Source: Microbulbifer harenosus (GTDB lineage: Bacteria > Pseudomonadota > Gammaproteobacteria > Pseudomonadales > Cellvibrionaceae). Taken from it: DNA of 64,000 nt. Below are positions 16,509 through 31,767 of the stretch, one piece after another; position 1 is the stretch's first letter; every line of letters starts with the position of its first letter. The notes below the pieces were generated by a model. The model searched no databases and had not been told where the DNA came from. It saw only the letters and a program-made list of their open reading frames with translations. The position numbers and the translations under genes are program-made. The stretch lies in the NCBI RefSeq assembly GCF_005771435.1, contig NZ_VANI01000010.1, forward strand, positions 62,001 to 126,000, written 5' to 3'.

Positions 16509-17852
16509 ATGAAGTTGCCTATTTTGAGGATCGCAACCGCGTCCATACTGGTCGCGACTGCGGCCGCCGTGCATGCGATGGAGATGGCACCGGAAAACCG
16601 TACCCCGCAACAGTTTATCTATCGCGAAGCACAGCAATATGCAGAAGCGCCGGTGGTAAAGGAAATCAACGATTTACTGCAATCCTACGTGGACGGGGAA
16701 AAGACCGGAAGCGTGGCCGGCTTTGTGGCCGTAGATGGCGAGGTACTTTATTCCAACGCCTTTGGCTGGAAAAACAAAGAACGTCGGATACCCGCTTCAG
16801 TGGAGGATTACTACGTTTTGTTTTCCCAGACCAAAGCCATCACAACCGTTGCATTCATGACTCTTGTGGAGCAGGGACTGGTGGATATCAACGATCCGGT
16901 CTCGAAATATTTTCCCGGTATTCCCAACCAGGTGATTACCGCCATAAATGAAGACGGCAGCTACGAAACCCGGCCCGCCTCCACGCCCATGACATTCGTC
17001 CACCTGATGTCGCACACCTCTGGTTTGAATGCCGGCCTCGCCGGCCAGGCGCGCCTGGCTGACAGCGGAAAATCGGGCGCACCGCTCGGATTCGACGGCA
17101 AAAAACCGACCATACAGCCCAGTGGCCAGCACACCGGCGGCGGCAATTACGCGGCGCGCTTCCTGGAAGAAGAGATGCTCGACCTGGCGAAGTATCCCCT
17201 CGGCTTCGATCCCGGTTCTGCATGGGACTACCATATCAGCACCAACATGCTCGGCTATATGATAGAGCGAATCTCCGGCACGACATTGCAGGAATATGTG
17301 AAGGAAAAAGTACTGAAACCGCTCGGCATGAACGAGACAGACTGGTACTACGAACCGGAAGCATTTGAGCGTTTCGTAACGCCCTACAGTCTGGCGGAAG
17401 GTAAATTGATTCCCGGGTCAACCGTGTACAGCAGGGGCGCCGTAAGCACTCAGCAAACCTACGCGGAGGGGGCTATCGGCCTGAACGGCCCCATTGGGGA
17501 CTACGCAAAGTTCTGCCAGATGCTGCTCAACAAGGGAACATTCAATGGGCATCGCATCCTGAAACCGGAAACCGTGAAGCTGATGACCACTGTCAATCGC
17601 TTACCGGAACCAAAAAACAGTGACAATAGCTTTCGCTTCGGCCTTGGATTCGAACTCTATAACGAACACAAAAAACCCGCACCGGAAGTATCGAACTCTG
17701 CCTTCGCCTGGGGAGGAATGATGGGTACGGAATACATCATCGATCCCGAAAATAATCTGATCGCTCTGTTTTACGTGAATATGTATCAGCGCGACGCACT
17801 CTACCCGGCGTTTCTAAGCCGCGCGTACAAACTGAGCGCCGCCGGCCAATAA
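16509..17852 (+). CDS. Exported serine hydrolase of the beta-lactamase/class C family
   Basis: A 447-residue protein with a signal peptide (MKLPILRIATASILVATAAAVHA) and the beta-lactamase/esterase family VIII fold. It has the nucleophile motif S106-Q-T-K109 in LFSQTKAITTVAFM, LVEQGLVDINDPVSKYFPGI, MSHTSGLNAG, and the late GGMMGTEY strand. Members include penicillin-binding enzymes, D-aminopeptidases and carboxylesterases, so the substrate cannot be read from sequence. Since it directly follows a GH43 arabinanase gene (65-base gap, aggaagga ribosome site), removal of ester groups from plant glycans is a reasonable inference; resistance to beta-lactams is less likely here. Confidence 0.82.
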   Translation: MKLPILRIATASILVATAAAVHAMEMAPENRTPQQFIYREAQQYAEAPVVKEINDLLQSYVDGEKTGSVAGFVAVDGEVLYSNAFGWKNKERRIPASVEDYYVLFSQTKAITTVAFMTLVEQGLVDINDPVSKYFPGIPNQVITAINEDGSYETRPASTPMTFVHLMSHTSGLNAGLAGQARLADSGKSGAPLGFDGKKPTIQPSGQHTGGGNYAARFLEEEMLDLAKYPLGFDPGSAWDYHISTNMLGYMIERISGTTLQEYVKEKVLKPLGMNETDWYYEPEAFERFVTPYSLAEGKLIPGSTVYSRGAVSTQQTYAEGAIGLNGPIGDYAKFCQMLLNKGTFNGHRILKPETVKLMTTVNRLPEPKNSDNSFRFGLGFELYNEHKKPAPEVSNSAFAWGGMMGTEYIIDPENNLIALFYVNMYQRDALYPAFLSRAYKLSAAGQ

Positions 17853-17869
17853 CAGCGGGCGGTGATTTC

Positions 17870-17908
17870 CAGCAAGCATCTGCGTTTATCCACCGCAGAT
17901 GCTGCTGA
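17870..17908. terminator. Hairpin between convergent genes
   Basis: Arms agcatctgcg (17875-17884) and cgcagatgct (17894-17903) pair perfectly and are extended by cagc/gctg after a one-base bulge. The hairpin sits between the convergent serine hydrolase and xylanase genes and could stop both transcripts, but it lacks a T-run. Confidence 0.55.
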
Positions 17909-17924
17909 AGCCTAAAATCAGACG

Positions 17925-20084
<2,160 letters not shown>

Positions 20085-20133
20085 TCATTATTTTTTTGGA
20101 GAGGTCCCGCTGCGCAGATACGGGAAAAGCCCT

Positions 20134-20163
20134 CTCATACAGCCAACATGTTAGCGCTAACAA
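20134..20163 (-). promoter_or_regulatory. Candidate promoter of the GH11-CE4 gene
   Basis: On the minus strand TTGTTA (20158-20163) and TATGAG (20134-20139) are separated by 18 bases, a plausible -35/-10 pair. The -35 hexamer overlaps the palindrome at 20149-20162, so a repressor bound there would block the promoter. Confidence 0.45.
20149..20162. promoter_or_regulatory. LacI-family-type operator
   Basis: TGTTAGCGCTAACA is a perfect 14-base palindrome with the central CG typical of LacI/GalR operators. It is one base away from the box described for the xylan regulator XylR of Xanthomonas (TGGTAGCGCTAACA). It lies about 90 bases ahead of the GH11-CE4 start. No LacI-family gene is in the window. 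Confidence 0.75.
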
Positions 20164-20480
20164 AATGGGTTCACACTCAACCCGTGTCAACAAGTGCCGA
20201 ACGCAATCGCGCTAAAAACGGCCAATGGCGCAAAACTCATCATAAAAAAAAGACATACATCACAGATTGAAGCGGTTCGGGAAAAGGAAAAATACGTATT
20301 TCCCAATCCTGTATAAAAACGGGTGGAGTAGGCACACAGTGAACGCTGCGCTCGGGGTTTGCACCTGGGGCGCCCCGGGTTAAAAGAAAATCGCGCCACC
20401 ATTATGAAAAACAGAAAGATTGCCGAGCTCGGCATGTTTGATTAGGGTGGCGGGATACCGACGCCAATACAGACCTTGCC
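20164..20480. other. Upstream region of the histidine kinase gene
   Basis: About 317 bases without a gene. It contains the perfect 12-base palindrome AAATACGTATTT (20290-20301), flanked by ggaaa and tcc so that the symmetry extends further with a one-base bulge, and a TATAAA-like word about ten bases later (gtataaaaacggg). These could be an operator and -10 element for the kinase gene. Otherwise nothing was seen. Confidence 0.4.
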
Positions 20481-22295
<1,815 letters not shown>

Positions 22296-22310
22296 CGCCT
22301 CGCGAAAGAA

Positions 22311-22343
22311 ATAAAATGGGCGGCCAGTGGCCGCCCATTTTAT
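22311..22343. terminator. Bidirectional terminator between the kinase gene and katG
   Basis: A perfect 15-base-pair palindrome (arms 22311-22325 and 22329-22343, loop agt) with an AT-rich outer part and a GC-rich core: aaaatgggcggcc against its complement. It lies between convergent genes and provides T-rich tails in both directions. Confidence 0.85.
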
Positions 22344-22403
22344 TGGCCGCATCCTGTCAGCGGCATTTCGCACTATGGCAAATCCATCCTGTGAGAGATC
22401 GGA

Positions 22404-24641
<2,238 letters not shown>

Positions 24642-24797
24642 TCATCCATCGGACAAAAGAATCCTATAGAGGTACACAATCACGTTGAAATTAGAGGTTA
24701 TTATCGACCTTATTAACAGTGACAATTTAATTATGAAAACCAATAGCCGCGGGATATCAGCCTTATAAGCAGCGACAATCCATGGAACAGAAAACCA

Positions 24798-25994
24798 TCA
24801 ATCTGCCTGAAGACTGGCGAGAGGCACCCGGGTAACGACGATGTCTTCCTTGTTTTCCCCGTATGCCACGTACAGATGGTTTTTCCACACAAAGGATTTC
24901 GGGTAACTAAACCCCCTGCGTTTGTACAGACCATCATAGCGGGGGTCCGCAAGTTGCGCGCCGCCCGCACGCAGCAGAAAAGCCTGGTCAAACATTTCAC
25001 CGTCGCCGCTCAAGGTTATCGCCAGCGGCTCGCGGTTTTTCGAGCCGCTGGGATTATTTACCAGATATGCAGTGCCATCTGGCAAATTGCCCGCACTCTG
25101 TTTGGCGCGGGAGTCCGGCAGGTTGGTAGGCTGCGCGCTGGACCAAGTCTCGCCATTATCCCAACTCAGTGACGCCAGCACGCGGAAGCTACCCTGCTGG
25201 TCTCGAAACACCATTACCAGGGCCCCGTCTTCGCGCCGGAAACTGCTTGGCTCCAGCTCGCGGCTCACTGCCTTTTCGATCGAGTGATTGGTAAATGCAC
25301 CGACCTTCCAGCCTGAAAGTGCAGATGCGTCATCGGTGTAAACCGGAGTCGCGCGCAAACCCGGCTGCCGGTGCAGTGCCGTGACGATACGGCCCCGCTG
25401 GGAGCGATGGAAATCCTGCTCGATAATACCGTCCAGCGGGTGGCCATCGGCAAAAATGGGGCGGCCAACATTTTTCCAGTGCTCACCGTCACTACTCGCC
25501 AGCACTTCCACATGGCCACCGCGGGGTTGCAGATCGTTTGGCCACACATTGAGGAATGCGTAGAGTGTATCCCCCGTTGACCACCAGCCACCAGTGGTCA
25601 CCAACGCGTCGCTGCGTGCCTTTTCCAGCACCGCAGGCTCGCTCCAATGCAGCCCGTCGCGGCTGCTGGCGTAGAGTACGGAAGTATCCGCCGCATCCTC
25701 GTCACGCTTGGAACTCTGCCACTGCAGATACAATTTGCCCGCAAAGGCATACAGGACCGTGCCGTGGTTATATTGGCTCTTGCCCGCTTCGCCGGTGTAA
25801 ACAGTAACGTGTTCAACGCCTTCCGGCGTCGACAGTCCCAGTGTATCCGGCTTCGCGCTATCGAACAGGTCAGTAGTCACGGTAAATGGCTGAGCGGCAA
25901 CGCTGATCGGGGCTGAGAGCAGGGTCGGTAGAAGCAGGGTCGACAGCCATTTTTTAATCTGCACCGGAGCGCCAGCTGCTGCGGTCATTCTCAT
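24798..25994 (-). CDS. Secreted sialidase-fold (six-bladed propeller) protein
   Basis: A 398-residue protein with a signal peptide (hydrophobic LSTLLLPTLLSAPISVAAQ). At least three Asp-box motifs (SRDGLHW, SSDGEHW, SWDNGETW) mark the sialidase/BNR propeller fold. The exact activity is unclear. In this arabinan cluster an exo-acting arabinanase or another exo-glycosidase of that fold (GH93-like) is as likely as a sialidase, and the typical sialidase arginine triad could not be confirmed by eye. The ATG at 25994 is preferred over an upstream TTG because it starts just before the signal peptide; ATG 25988 is also possible. It follows the S9 peptidase gene on the same strand after 52 bases. Confidence 0.7.
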   Translation of the reverse strand: MRMTAAAGAPVQIKKWLSTLLLPTLLSAPISVAAQPFTVTTDLFDSAKPDTLGLSTPEGVEHVTVYTGEAGKSQYNHGTVLYAFAGKLYLQWQSSKRDEDAADTSVLYASSRDGLHWSEPAVLEKARSDALVTTGGWWSTGDTLYAFLNVWPNDLQPRGGHVEVLASSDGEHWKNVGRPIFADGHPLDGIIEQDFHRSQRGRIVTALHRQPGLRATPVYTDDASALSGWKVGAFTNHSIEKAVSRELEPSSFRREDGALVMVFRDQQGSFRVLASLSWDNGETWSSAQPTNLPDSRAKQSAGNLPDGTAYLVNNPSGSKNREPLAITLSGDGEMFDQAFLLRAGGAQLADPRYDGLYKRRGFSYPKSFVWKNHLYVAYGENKEDIVVTRVPLASLQAD

Positions 25995-26046
25995 CGCATA
26001 ATTCCAATTGGTTTCAGGCGCCCGCAAAAGCGGGCTGAAAATACGG

Positions 26047-28032
26047 TCATTCTGTGCTTGGTTGCAGATACTGGTCTACGAAATCCACTATTGCTTCCAC
26101 TGTCTGCAGCCGGGTTTCGTTGTGGAGCAGATGATGGGTTTCATCTTTCAGCTCTACCAGTTGCACCGGCTTTTTCGCGCGTTTGAGTTTTTTGTACATA
26201 TCCTTAGATTGCGAGAAAGGTACGGTGAGATCATCTTCACCGTGGATCAACAGCACCGGAGCCTGAAAACTGTCCGCGTACCGCACTGGCGATACCTTGC
26301 GCAACAGATCCCGGGACGCTTCGCCCTTGCCGATATTTTTCTGCCAGTACGCCACTACCCAGTGATCGTCGCCGTGTTGGCGCTCCTCATCCCGCAGCAT
26401 ATCCTCCAAATCCGCAACTCCATTGATGGAGACCACACACTGATAAAGCTCCGGAGTAAAGGCTCCACCGGCCAGTGCCGCATAACCGCCATAGCTGGCA
26501 CCGACAATACATACGCGCTCCGGATCCACAATTCCCTTTTTTGCCAGCACGCTCACCGCATCGGTGAGATCATCCTGCATTTTACCGCCCCACTCGCCAT
26601 GTCCCGCAGTGTAATGCGCGAGGCCAAAACCGGTGGAGCCGCGGAACTGCGGCTGAATCACCAGGTAACCACGATTGGCCAGCGCCTGCGCCAGCCAATC
26701 GAAACCCACACGGTCGTAGGAGCCGGGGCCACCGTGTGGCATCAGCACCGCAGGAAGATTTTTCAGCTCTGCAACGGAGTTTCTTGGGATGGTGAGCAGA
26801 CTGGGAATGATCATTCCATCTCTGGCCCTGAAACTCATGCGCCCAATCGGATGCACCATCTCGTCCGCAATTCCCGGGCGTGCGGAAGCCATCTGTACCG
26901 GTGCCTGTCCTTTACTGAATTTGTAATAGATACCGGCGACATTCGAACCTTCTACATACACGATAAGGTCATCCCATCCCTCGCTCCAGTCACGCAACCA
27001 GACAGAGTGTTCGGGGAAGTAGGCCTGGATCTCTGCCATGCGTTTGTCGAGGTCTTCGTCGAAAAACTTGTAGGAAGGGTTGAATCCGGAATAGCTCACG
27101 CCCCACACAACCCGGTCCATGCCGGTGAAGGTGCTTTCGATATCGGCATCGCTTCGCCCGAGCCCCGCATTCTCGATCTCGCCGGTGACGAGATCCATGA
27201 TGAAATAGTCATCGCGATTGGTCTCGGAGTTGTTTGCCACAAGAACCAGCGATTCGCGGTCCGGCGTCAGGCCGACCACGGAGATTTTCATGAGTTCGGT
27301 GTCTTCGCGGTAGATTTCCTTCCACTCGTCGCCCTGAAGCGCGAGAATCGTGTGTCGATTTTTGCGATTATCGAACAGCTCATGGGCGATCACCTGCCCC
27401 TTGTCATCCAGGAAGAAATCTATAGATTCGTCCTGCCCTTTGAAGTGGACGCGGGGGCGGCGCGGCGAGTCGAGTTCCACCTGCACCAGGGACATGCGCG
27501 GCGACTGGTCATACTCGTCGTCCGGTACATAGGCCGGCATATATACAAACTTCTTGTCTGGCGAGAAGCCGGCAATGCGCCCGAGACCGCTTTGGCCTCG
27601 GTAGATGAGATCGCCCGGAGTCAACAGCTGGCGCACTTCGCGCTGCTCAAGGTTGAATGCATAGGCGGTGCTGAGGTCCAGCTTGTCGCGAAATCCAAAG
27701 AGCCTGCGCACCTCGGAAGCCACCAGTATCAGTTCATCATCGGTGGCGAAATACATATTGCGCGGGGTAATTTCACTGAGATCCAGTGACGCGACGTGAC
27801 GCTTTTCACTCAGCGAGTAAATAATGGCGAAATCCTTGCCGTCGGCGGTGCTACGGTAGGCGATACGCTCACCGCTCGGGGAAATTGTCATCATGCTGAT
27901 ACTGGGGAGAGTACCGTAATCCCGCGCTGTCAGCCCTTCCGTTGAGGACTGTTCTTTGGCCGGCACCATTTGAGGGAAAAGCAGGATCGCGACAAGCGCG
28001 GTAATCTTCCATTGACGTAGACGAGCAATCAT
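26047..28032 (-). CDS. Exported S9-family prolyl oligopeptidase/acylaminoacyl peptidase
   Basis: A 661-residue serine peptidase with a signal peptide (MIARLRQWKITALVAILLF), a beta-propeller (about residues 40-370) and a C-terminal alpha/beta-hydrolase domain. The nucleophile serine is in VGASYGGYAALAGG, the catalytic Asp in LLIHGEDDLTVPFSQS and His in LKDETHHLL. Such enzymes trim peptides in the periplasm. Some S9-like proteins in carbohydrate loci are in fact esterases, so another substrate is possible. The ATG at 28032 follows the ribosome site aagaaggtgg. A terminator at 28178 separates it from the GH51 gene upstream. Confidence 0.88.
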   Translation of the reverse strand: MIARLRQWKITALVAILLFPQMVPAKEQSSTEGLTARDYGTLPSISMMTISPSGERIAYRSTADGKDFAIIYSLSEKRHVASLDLSEITPRNMYFATDDELILVASEVRRLFGFRDKLDLSTAYAFNLEQREVRQLLTPGDLIYRGQSGLGRIAGFSPDKKFVYMPAYVPDDEYDQSPRMSLVQVELDSPRRPRVHFKGQDESIDFFLDDKGQVIAHELFDNRKNRHTILALQGDEWKEIYREDTELMKISVVGLTPDRESLVLVANNSETNRDDYFIMDLVTGEIENAGLGRSDADIESTFTGMDRVVWGVSYSGFNPSYKFFDEDLDKRMAEIQAYFPEHSVWLRDWSEGWDDLIVYVEGSNVAGIYYKFSKGQAPVQMASARPGIADEMVHPIGRMSFRARDGMIIPSLLTIPRNSVAELKNLPAVLMPHGGPGSYDRVGFDWLAQALANRGYLVIQPQFRGSTGFGLAHYTAGHGEWGGKMQDDLTDAVSVLAKKGIVDPERVCIVGASYGGYAALAGGAFTPELYQCVVSINGVADLEDMLRDEERQHGDDHWVVAYWQKNIGKGEASRDLLRKVSPVRYADSFQAPVLLIHGEDDLTVPFSQSKDMYKKLKRAKKPVQLVELKDETHHLLHNETRLQTVEAIVDFVDQYLQPSTE

Positions 28033-28177
28033 TTGCCACCTTCTTTTTTGGTTGTTTTTTATTCTTCCTGCAGTCGATCTGCGTTTCCGCCGTAAGCGTA
28101 GCGACCCTGCGACGGGATATTCTAACGGCAACAGCTCCCGTTTCCGAACACCTGTCTTACATCAAGCGGCCAGATAC

Positions 28178-28211
28178 AAAAAAGGGGCTGTATGACAACA
28201 GCCCCTTTTTA
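28178..28211 (-). terminator. Rho-independent terminator after the GH51 gene
   Basis: Arms aaaaaaggggctgt and acagccccttttt form a stem of at least 8 GC-rich pairs plus an A/T base with a 6-base loop. On the minus strand the stem runs into a T-run. It lies 20 bases beyond the GH51 stop and is symmetrical enough to act in both directions. Confidence 0.88.
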
Positions 28212-28230
28212 TTGCGCTATTCGTCTGAGA

Positions 28231-29781
28231 TCACTGACCCAGCGCCACCACCATTACGGATTTGGCGGGCAGCTGCAACTGCAATTCCCCCGCGCTTTCG
28301 GCAGCGTGGTAGTTCGCAGGGCCAACGTTTTTCGGAGAGGAGAAGGTGTTGTGAGCATCCATGCGGCTGGAGGTGAGCAACCGCCCCGTGGCCTCAGTCA
28401 CTTCCAATCCGTTTACATCCACGGAAACCGTCTGTGCCTTCGACGGATCCAGGTTTACCAGCGACAGATACAGCTTGCCGTCTTTGCCCTTTGCGGCAGA
28501 TGCGCTCACGCCGGGCAGCGACTTGCCGCCCTTGCGGTAACTCACAGGATTGGAAATCTCCAACGGTAGCGCGCTGGCATCCTGGAATACCTGGTAAAGG
28601 TCGTAAACATGGTAAGTGGGCGTCAGCACCATTTTCTCTTTATCGGTGAGAATCATCGCCTGCAGCACATTCACCATCTGCGCGATATTGGTCATGTGCA
28701 CGCGATCGGCGTGTTGGTGGAAAATGTTGAAATTAACCGCAGCCACTACAGCATCGCGCAGGGTATTCTGCTGGTACAGGAAACCCGGTTCGCGCCCTTC
28801 CTCGGGGTTGTACCAGGTGCCCCACTCGTCCACGTAGAAGCCAATCTTTTTCTCCGGATCATTCTTGTCCAGCACCTTCTTGTTCAGGCGGATAAATTCG
28901 TCCATCCGCATGGTCTGCCAGAGTGTGGAAAACCACTGGTCCTCACCGAAACCGATGGCCGCGCCCTTGTCGTCCCACTCTCCCGTCGGCAGCGTGTAGA
29001 AGTGAAAGCTGATGCCGTCCATCTGCCGCTGGATGTTTTTACTCAGCGTATCGGTCCAGGAGGTATCGGTGGTGTGGCCACCACTGGCAACAAATTTTGG
29101 CTCACTACCCCGGGGAGTTTTCAGGAAAGTGGCGAAGTGGTTGTAGAGATCCGCATAGTACTCCGGGCGCATATGTCCGCCGCAGCCCCAGGCCTCGTTG
29201 CCGACACCGAAATAGGCCACAGACCACGGCTTATCGCGGCCATTCTTACGGCGCTCTTCCACCACAGCGGAATTACTGGTACCGGTGATGTATTCCAGCC
29301 ACTCGGCCATTTCCCGCGGATTGCCGGTTCCCAGGTTGCCGTTTACATAGGCCCTGGCACCAAGCAGTTCCACCAGTTCAAAGAATTCGTGGGTACCGAA
29401 GGCATTGTCTTCTTCCACCCCGCCCCAGTGGGTATTTACCCGCACCGGGCGCTGATCCCGCGGACCAACTCCATCGCGCCAGCGGTACTCATCGGCGAAA
29501 CATCCACCGGGCCAGCGCACCAGAGGAACATTGATCTTGCGCAGGGCCTCCACCACATCGGTGCGGAAGCCGTTAATATTCTCGATATCCGAATCTTTCC
29601 CGACCCAGATACCCTCATAGATCCCACGCCCCAGATGCTCGGCGAACTGGCCGTAGATATCCCGGTCGATGGTTGGTCCCGGATTCGTGGCATCGATGGT
29701 GATGCGCAGATTTTCCTCCGCGGCCGCAGCGGAAAAAGACAGGCCTATTGCCGCGGCGGCGAGGCAGTGTTTCAGTTTCAT
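28231..29781 (-). CDS. abfA: GH51 alpha-L-arabinofuranosidase, exported
   Basis: A 516-residue GH51 enzyme with a signal peptide (MKLKHCLAAAAIGLSFSAAAA). The family start FAEHLGRGIYEGIWVG, the RWPGGCFADEYRWRDG stretch, the acid/base Glu in VGNEAWGCGGHMRPEYYAD, and the nucleophile Glu in YVDEWGTWY are all seen. GH51 enzymes release terminal arabinofuranose from arabinan and arabinoxylan side chains. Many are cytoplasmic; the signal here puts this one in the periplasm or outside. It is probably transcribed with the GH43-CBM13 gene upstream (105-base gap) and ends at a strong terminator. Confidence 0.95.
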   Translation of the reverse strand: MKLKHCLAAAAIGLSFSAAAAEENLRITIDATNPGPTIDRDIYGQFAEHLGRGIYEGIWVGKDSDIENINGFRTDVVEALRKINVPLVRWPGGCFADEYRWRDGVGPRDQRPVRVNTHWGGVEEDNAFGTHEFFELVELLGARAYVNGNLGTGNPREMAEWLEYITGTSNSAVVEERRKNGRDKPWSVAYFGVGNEAWGCGGHMRPEYYADLYNHFATFLKTPRGSEPKFVASGGHTTDTSWTDTLSKNIQRQMDGISFHFYTLPTGEWDDKGAAIGFGEDQWFSTLWQTMRMDEFIRLNKKVLDKNDPEKKIGFYVDEWGTWYNPEEGREPGFLYQQNTLRDAVVAAVNFNIFHQHADRVHMTNIAQMVNVLQAMILTDKEKMVLTPTYHVYDLYQVFQDASALPLEISNPVSYRKGGKSLPGVSASAAKGKDGKLYLSLVNLDPSKAQTVSVDVNGLEVTEATGRLLTSSRMDAHNTFSSPKNVGPANYHAAESAGELQLQLPAKSVMVVALGQ

Positions 29782-29886
29782 ACTTTTCTCTCCATTATTT
29801 TTTTACTGCAAGTTTTCAAATAAAAAGGGGTGGTCTACATCGCTGCAGCCACCCAAGCCCGATAAACTCGGTTAGCAGGGTCGAAC

Positions 29887-31752
29887 TCAGCCGCGCACAG
29901 GAACCGCTCGCAGCTGGAATTTCTGGCAGTCATTATCCGCCGCCGGTGCTTGGGCAAAGGTATTGCCCTCGGCGAGTCCACAGTGGGCCAGGTCCAGATT
30001 GTGCTTGCTCTCGCGGTTTTTGATCTGCAAGCTGCCGTCCGCCAAAGGTTGTAGCAACCACTGACTGCTGGTTGTGTCACATCGGCCGAGCACTGCTGGC
30101 GCACCGGGAACGACCGCGTTGCTGGCAATCGTCACACACCGTTCGCCGCTGCGGATGCTCACAAAACCCTCGTCCTCCCGCTGTAGACTCCAGCGCTGGC
30201 AGGATTCTCCTTTCCAGGCACCTTGACTTACCTGCCCGCCCGCGGCGCATCCCGCCACCTGCAATACGCGTCCACTCTGCACACTGGCAATTGCCACTTC
30301 GCCGGCTGGTTGCAGAGCCCACTGTGTACAACCATCACCACTGCAGTCTTTCGCCTGCAGAGCCTGTCCGGAACGCCGGTTCAGCAGTTGTACCCAGCCA
30401 TTGTCGCTCTGCTGTAACGTCCAGCGCTGCGCATCGGTATTGGTCCAGGGGGCCAGTTCACCGCTGCCGTCGAGGAAATTTCCACTGACAGCATTGGCCA
30501 GGCGGTAGGCACCATCGGCGGTACTATCCAGAACCCATTCGCTGTCAGCGGATTTGCAGTTTCCGCTCCCCTTGCCCGTCAGGCACAGATCGTTCACCGC
30601 ACTGGCGAGTGTCCAACGCGCGCCCTGCACCCGAGTGGTGATCGGGCCGTTTTCACCCGCCGGCAATTTCTGGAGTTCGCCTTCCGGAACCGGCACGCCA
30701 AAATTCGGGGTACCGTCATCCTTCCAGTCAAACTTCTGCGCGCGCACTGAACGGGTTGCACTGCAACCATCGGTCTCTCTGGAATTACCGTGGTAGACGA
30801 TCCAGTCTTCGCTGCCGTCCGGCGATTTGAAGAAGCCGTTATGGCCGGGGCCGAATACGCCGTTGCCGCGCTGGAACACCGGCTCGCGGTGTTTGGTCCA
30901 GTGCTCCGGATTCATGGGGTCATCACCGGTGAGCTCCTTCATTACCAGCTTGTAATCCGGTGTATCGCAGGAGCTTGCGGAATAAATCATAAACGTGCGG
31001 CCATCCTTTTTCAGAATTTCCGCGCCTTCATTCACCTTGCGACCGCTCTGCTCCCATTCGGCTTCTGGACGGGTAATGACCACCCGCGGCCCTTCGATGG
31101 ACCAGGGGTTGGTCATCTTGGAAATCCAGTTCAGCTGCTCGTCACCCACCCATTCTGACCATAGCAAGTACAATTGGCCGTTGTGCTCGAAGTAAGTGCC
31201 GTCGATATTCCAGGAATTTGGCATAGGTGACCCCTTGTAGACATATGGGCCCATGGGATCATCGCCGACACTTTCCAGAACCGAAAGATGCTGGTGGTCG
31301 AGGGTGCCGTGCTGGCCGGAGGTGTACATCAGATACCAGCGCCAACCGTTGGGACCATTCAAGCGGTGGAACTCGAACGCCCAAAAATTGCAGCACCGCG
31401 CCGGGTCGGTGTCGGACCAGATATTGATCGGCGCGGCGGTGGCGAGACCATCGAGCGTTGGCGATTTGCGCATTACCAGCTGGGACGTCCAGGTAGTGGT
31501 GGTGAGATAGTAGTTTCCGTCCCAGTACTCCAGCCACGGATCAGCACCGTTGGCAAACAACGGGTTGGCGAACATACCTTCCGGCGTCGCCTGGGCCTGC
31601 GCCGGTTGTACGCCCATCAGCGGTGTGCTGCCCATTAGTACAGCTTCGGTCGCTGCCTCTCCCTTGTCGGCGGAAGGCTGACAGGCAGAGAGTGCCGCCA
31701 GGGCCATTCCAACAAAAATAGACTTGGGAATAGACCGTATATGTCTGTGCAT
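29887..31752 (-). CDS. GH43 exo-arabinofuranosidase-like lipoprotein with CBM13 (ricin-type) domain
   Basis: A 621-residue lipoprotein (lipobox ALSAC). The GH43 domain (about residues 58-375) shows GADPWLEYWDGNYYL with the base Asp, NIDGTYFEHNG, and the acid Glu in KVNEGAEIL, in the style of GH43 subfamily 26 exo-arabinofuranosidases. The C-terminal half (about 395-620) is a beta-trefoil with repeated QxW-like motifs (AQRWTLQQ, CTQWALQP, CQRWSLQ, SSQWLLQP), i.e. a CBM13 binding domain. It is the second gene from the 3' end of the minus-strand arabinan operon, with only 15 bases to the GH97 gene upstream. Confidence 0.9.
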   Translation of the reverse strand: MHRHIRSIPKSIFVGMALAALSACQPSADKGEAATEAVLMGSTPLMGVQPAQAQATPEGMFANPLFANGADPWLEYWDGNYYLTTTTWTSQLVMRKSPTLDGLATAAPINIWSDTDPARCCNFWAFEFHRLNGPNGWRWYLMYTSGQHGTLDHQHLSVLESVGDDPMGPYVYKGSPMPNSWNIDGTYFEHNGQLYLLWSEWVGDEQLNWISKMTNPWSIEGPRVVITRPEAEWEQSGRKVNEGAEILKKDGRTFMIYSASSCDTPDYKLVMKELTGDDPMNPEHWTKHREPVFQRGNGVFGPGHNGFFKSPDGSEDWIVYHGNSRETDGCSATRSVRAQKFDWKDDGTPNFGVPVPEGELQKLPAGENGPITTRVQGARWTLASAVNDLCLTGKGSGNCKSADSEWVLDSTADGAYRLANAVSGNFLDGSGELAPWTNTDAQRWTLQQSDNGWVQLLNRRSGQALQAKDCSGDGCTQWALQPAGEVAIASVQSGRVLQVAGCAAGGQVSQGAWKGESCQRWSLQREDEGFVSIRSGERCVTIASNAVVPGAPAVLGRCDTTSSQWLLQPLADGSLQIKNRESKHNLDLAHCGLAEGNTFAQAPAADNDCQKFQLRAVPVRG

Positions 31753-31767
31753 GGTACTACCTGAGTT

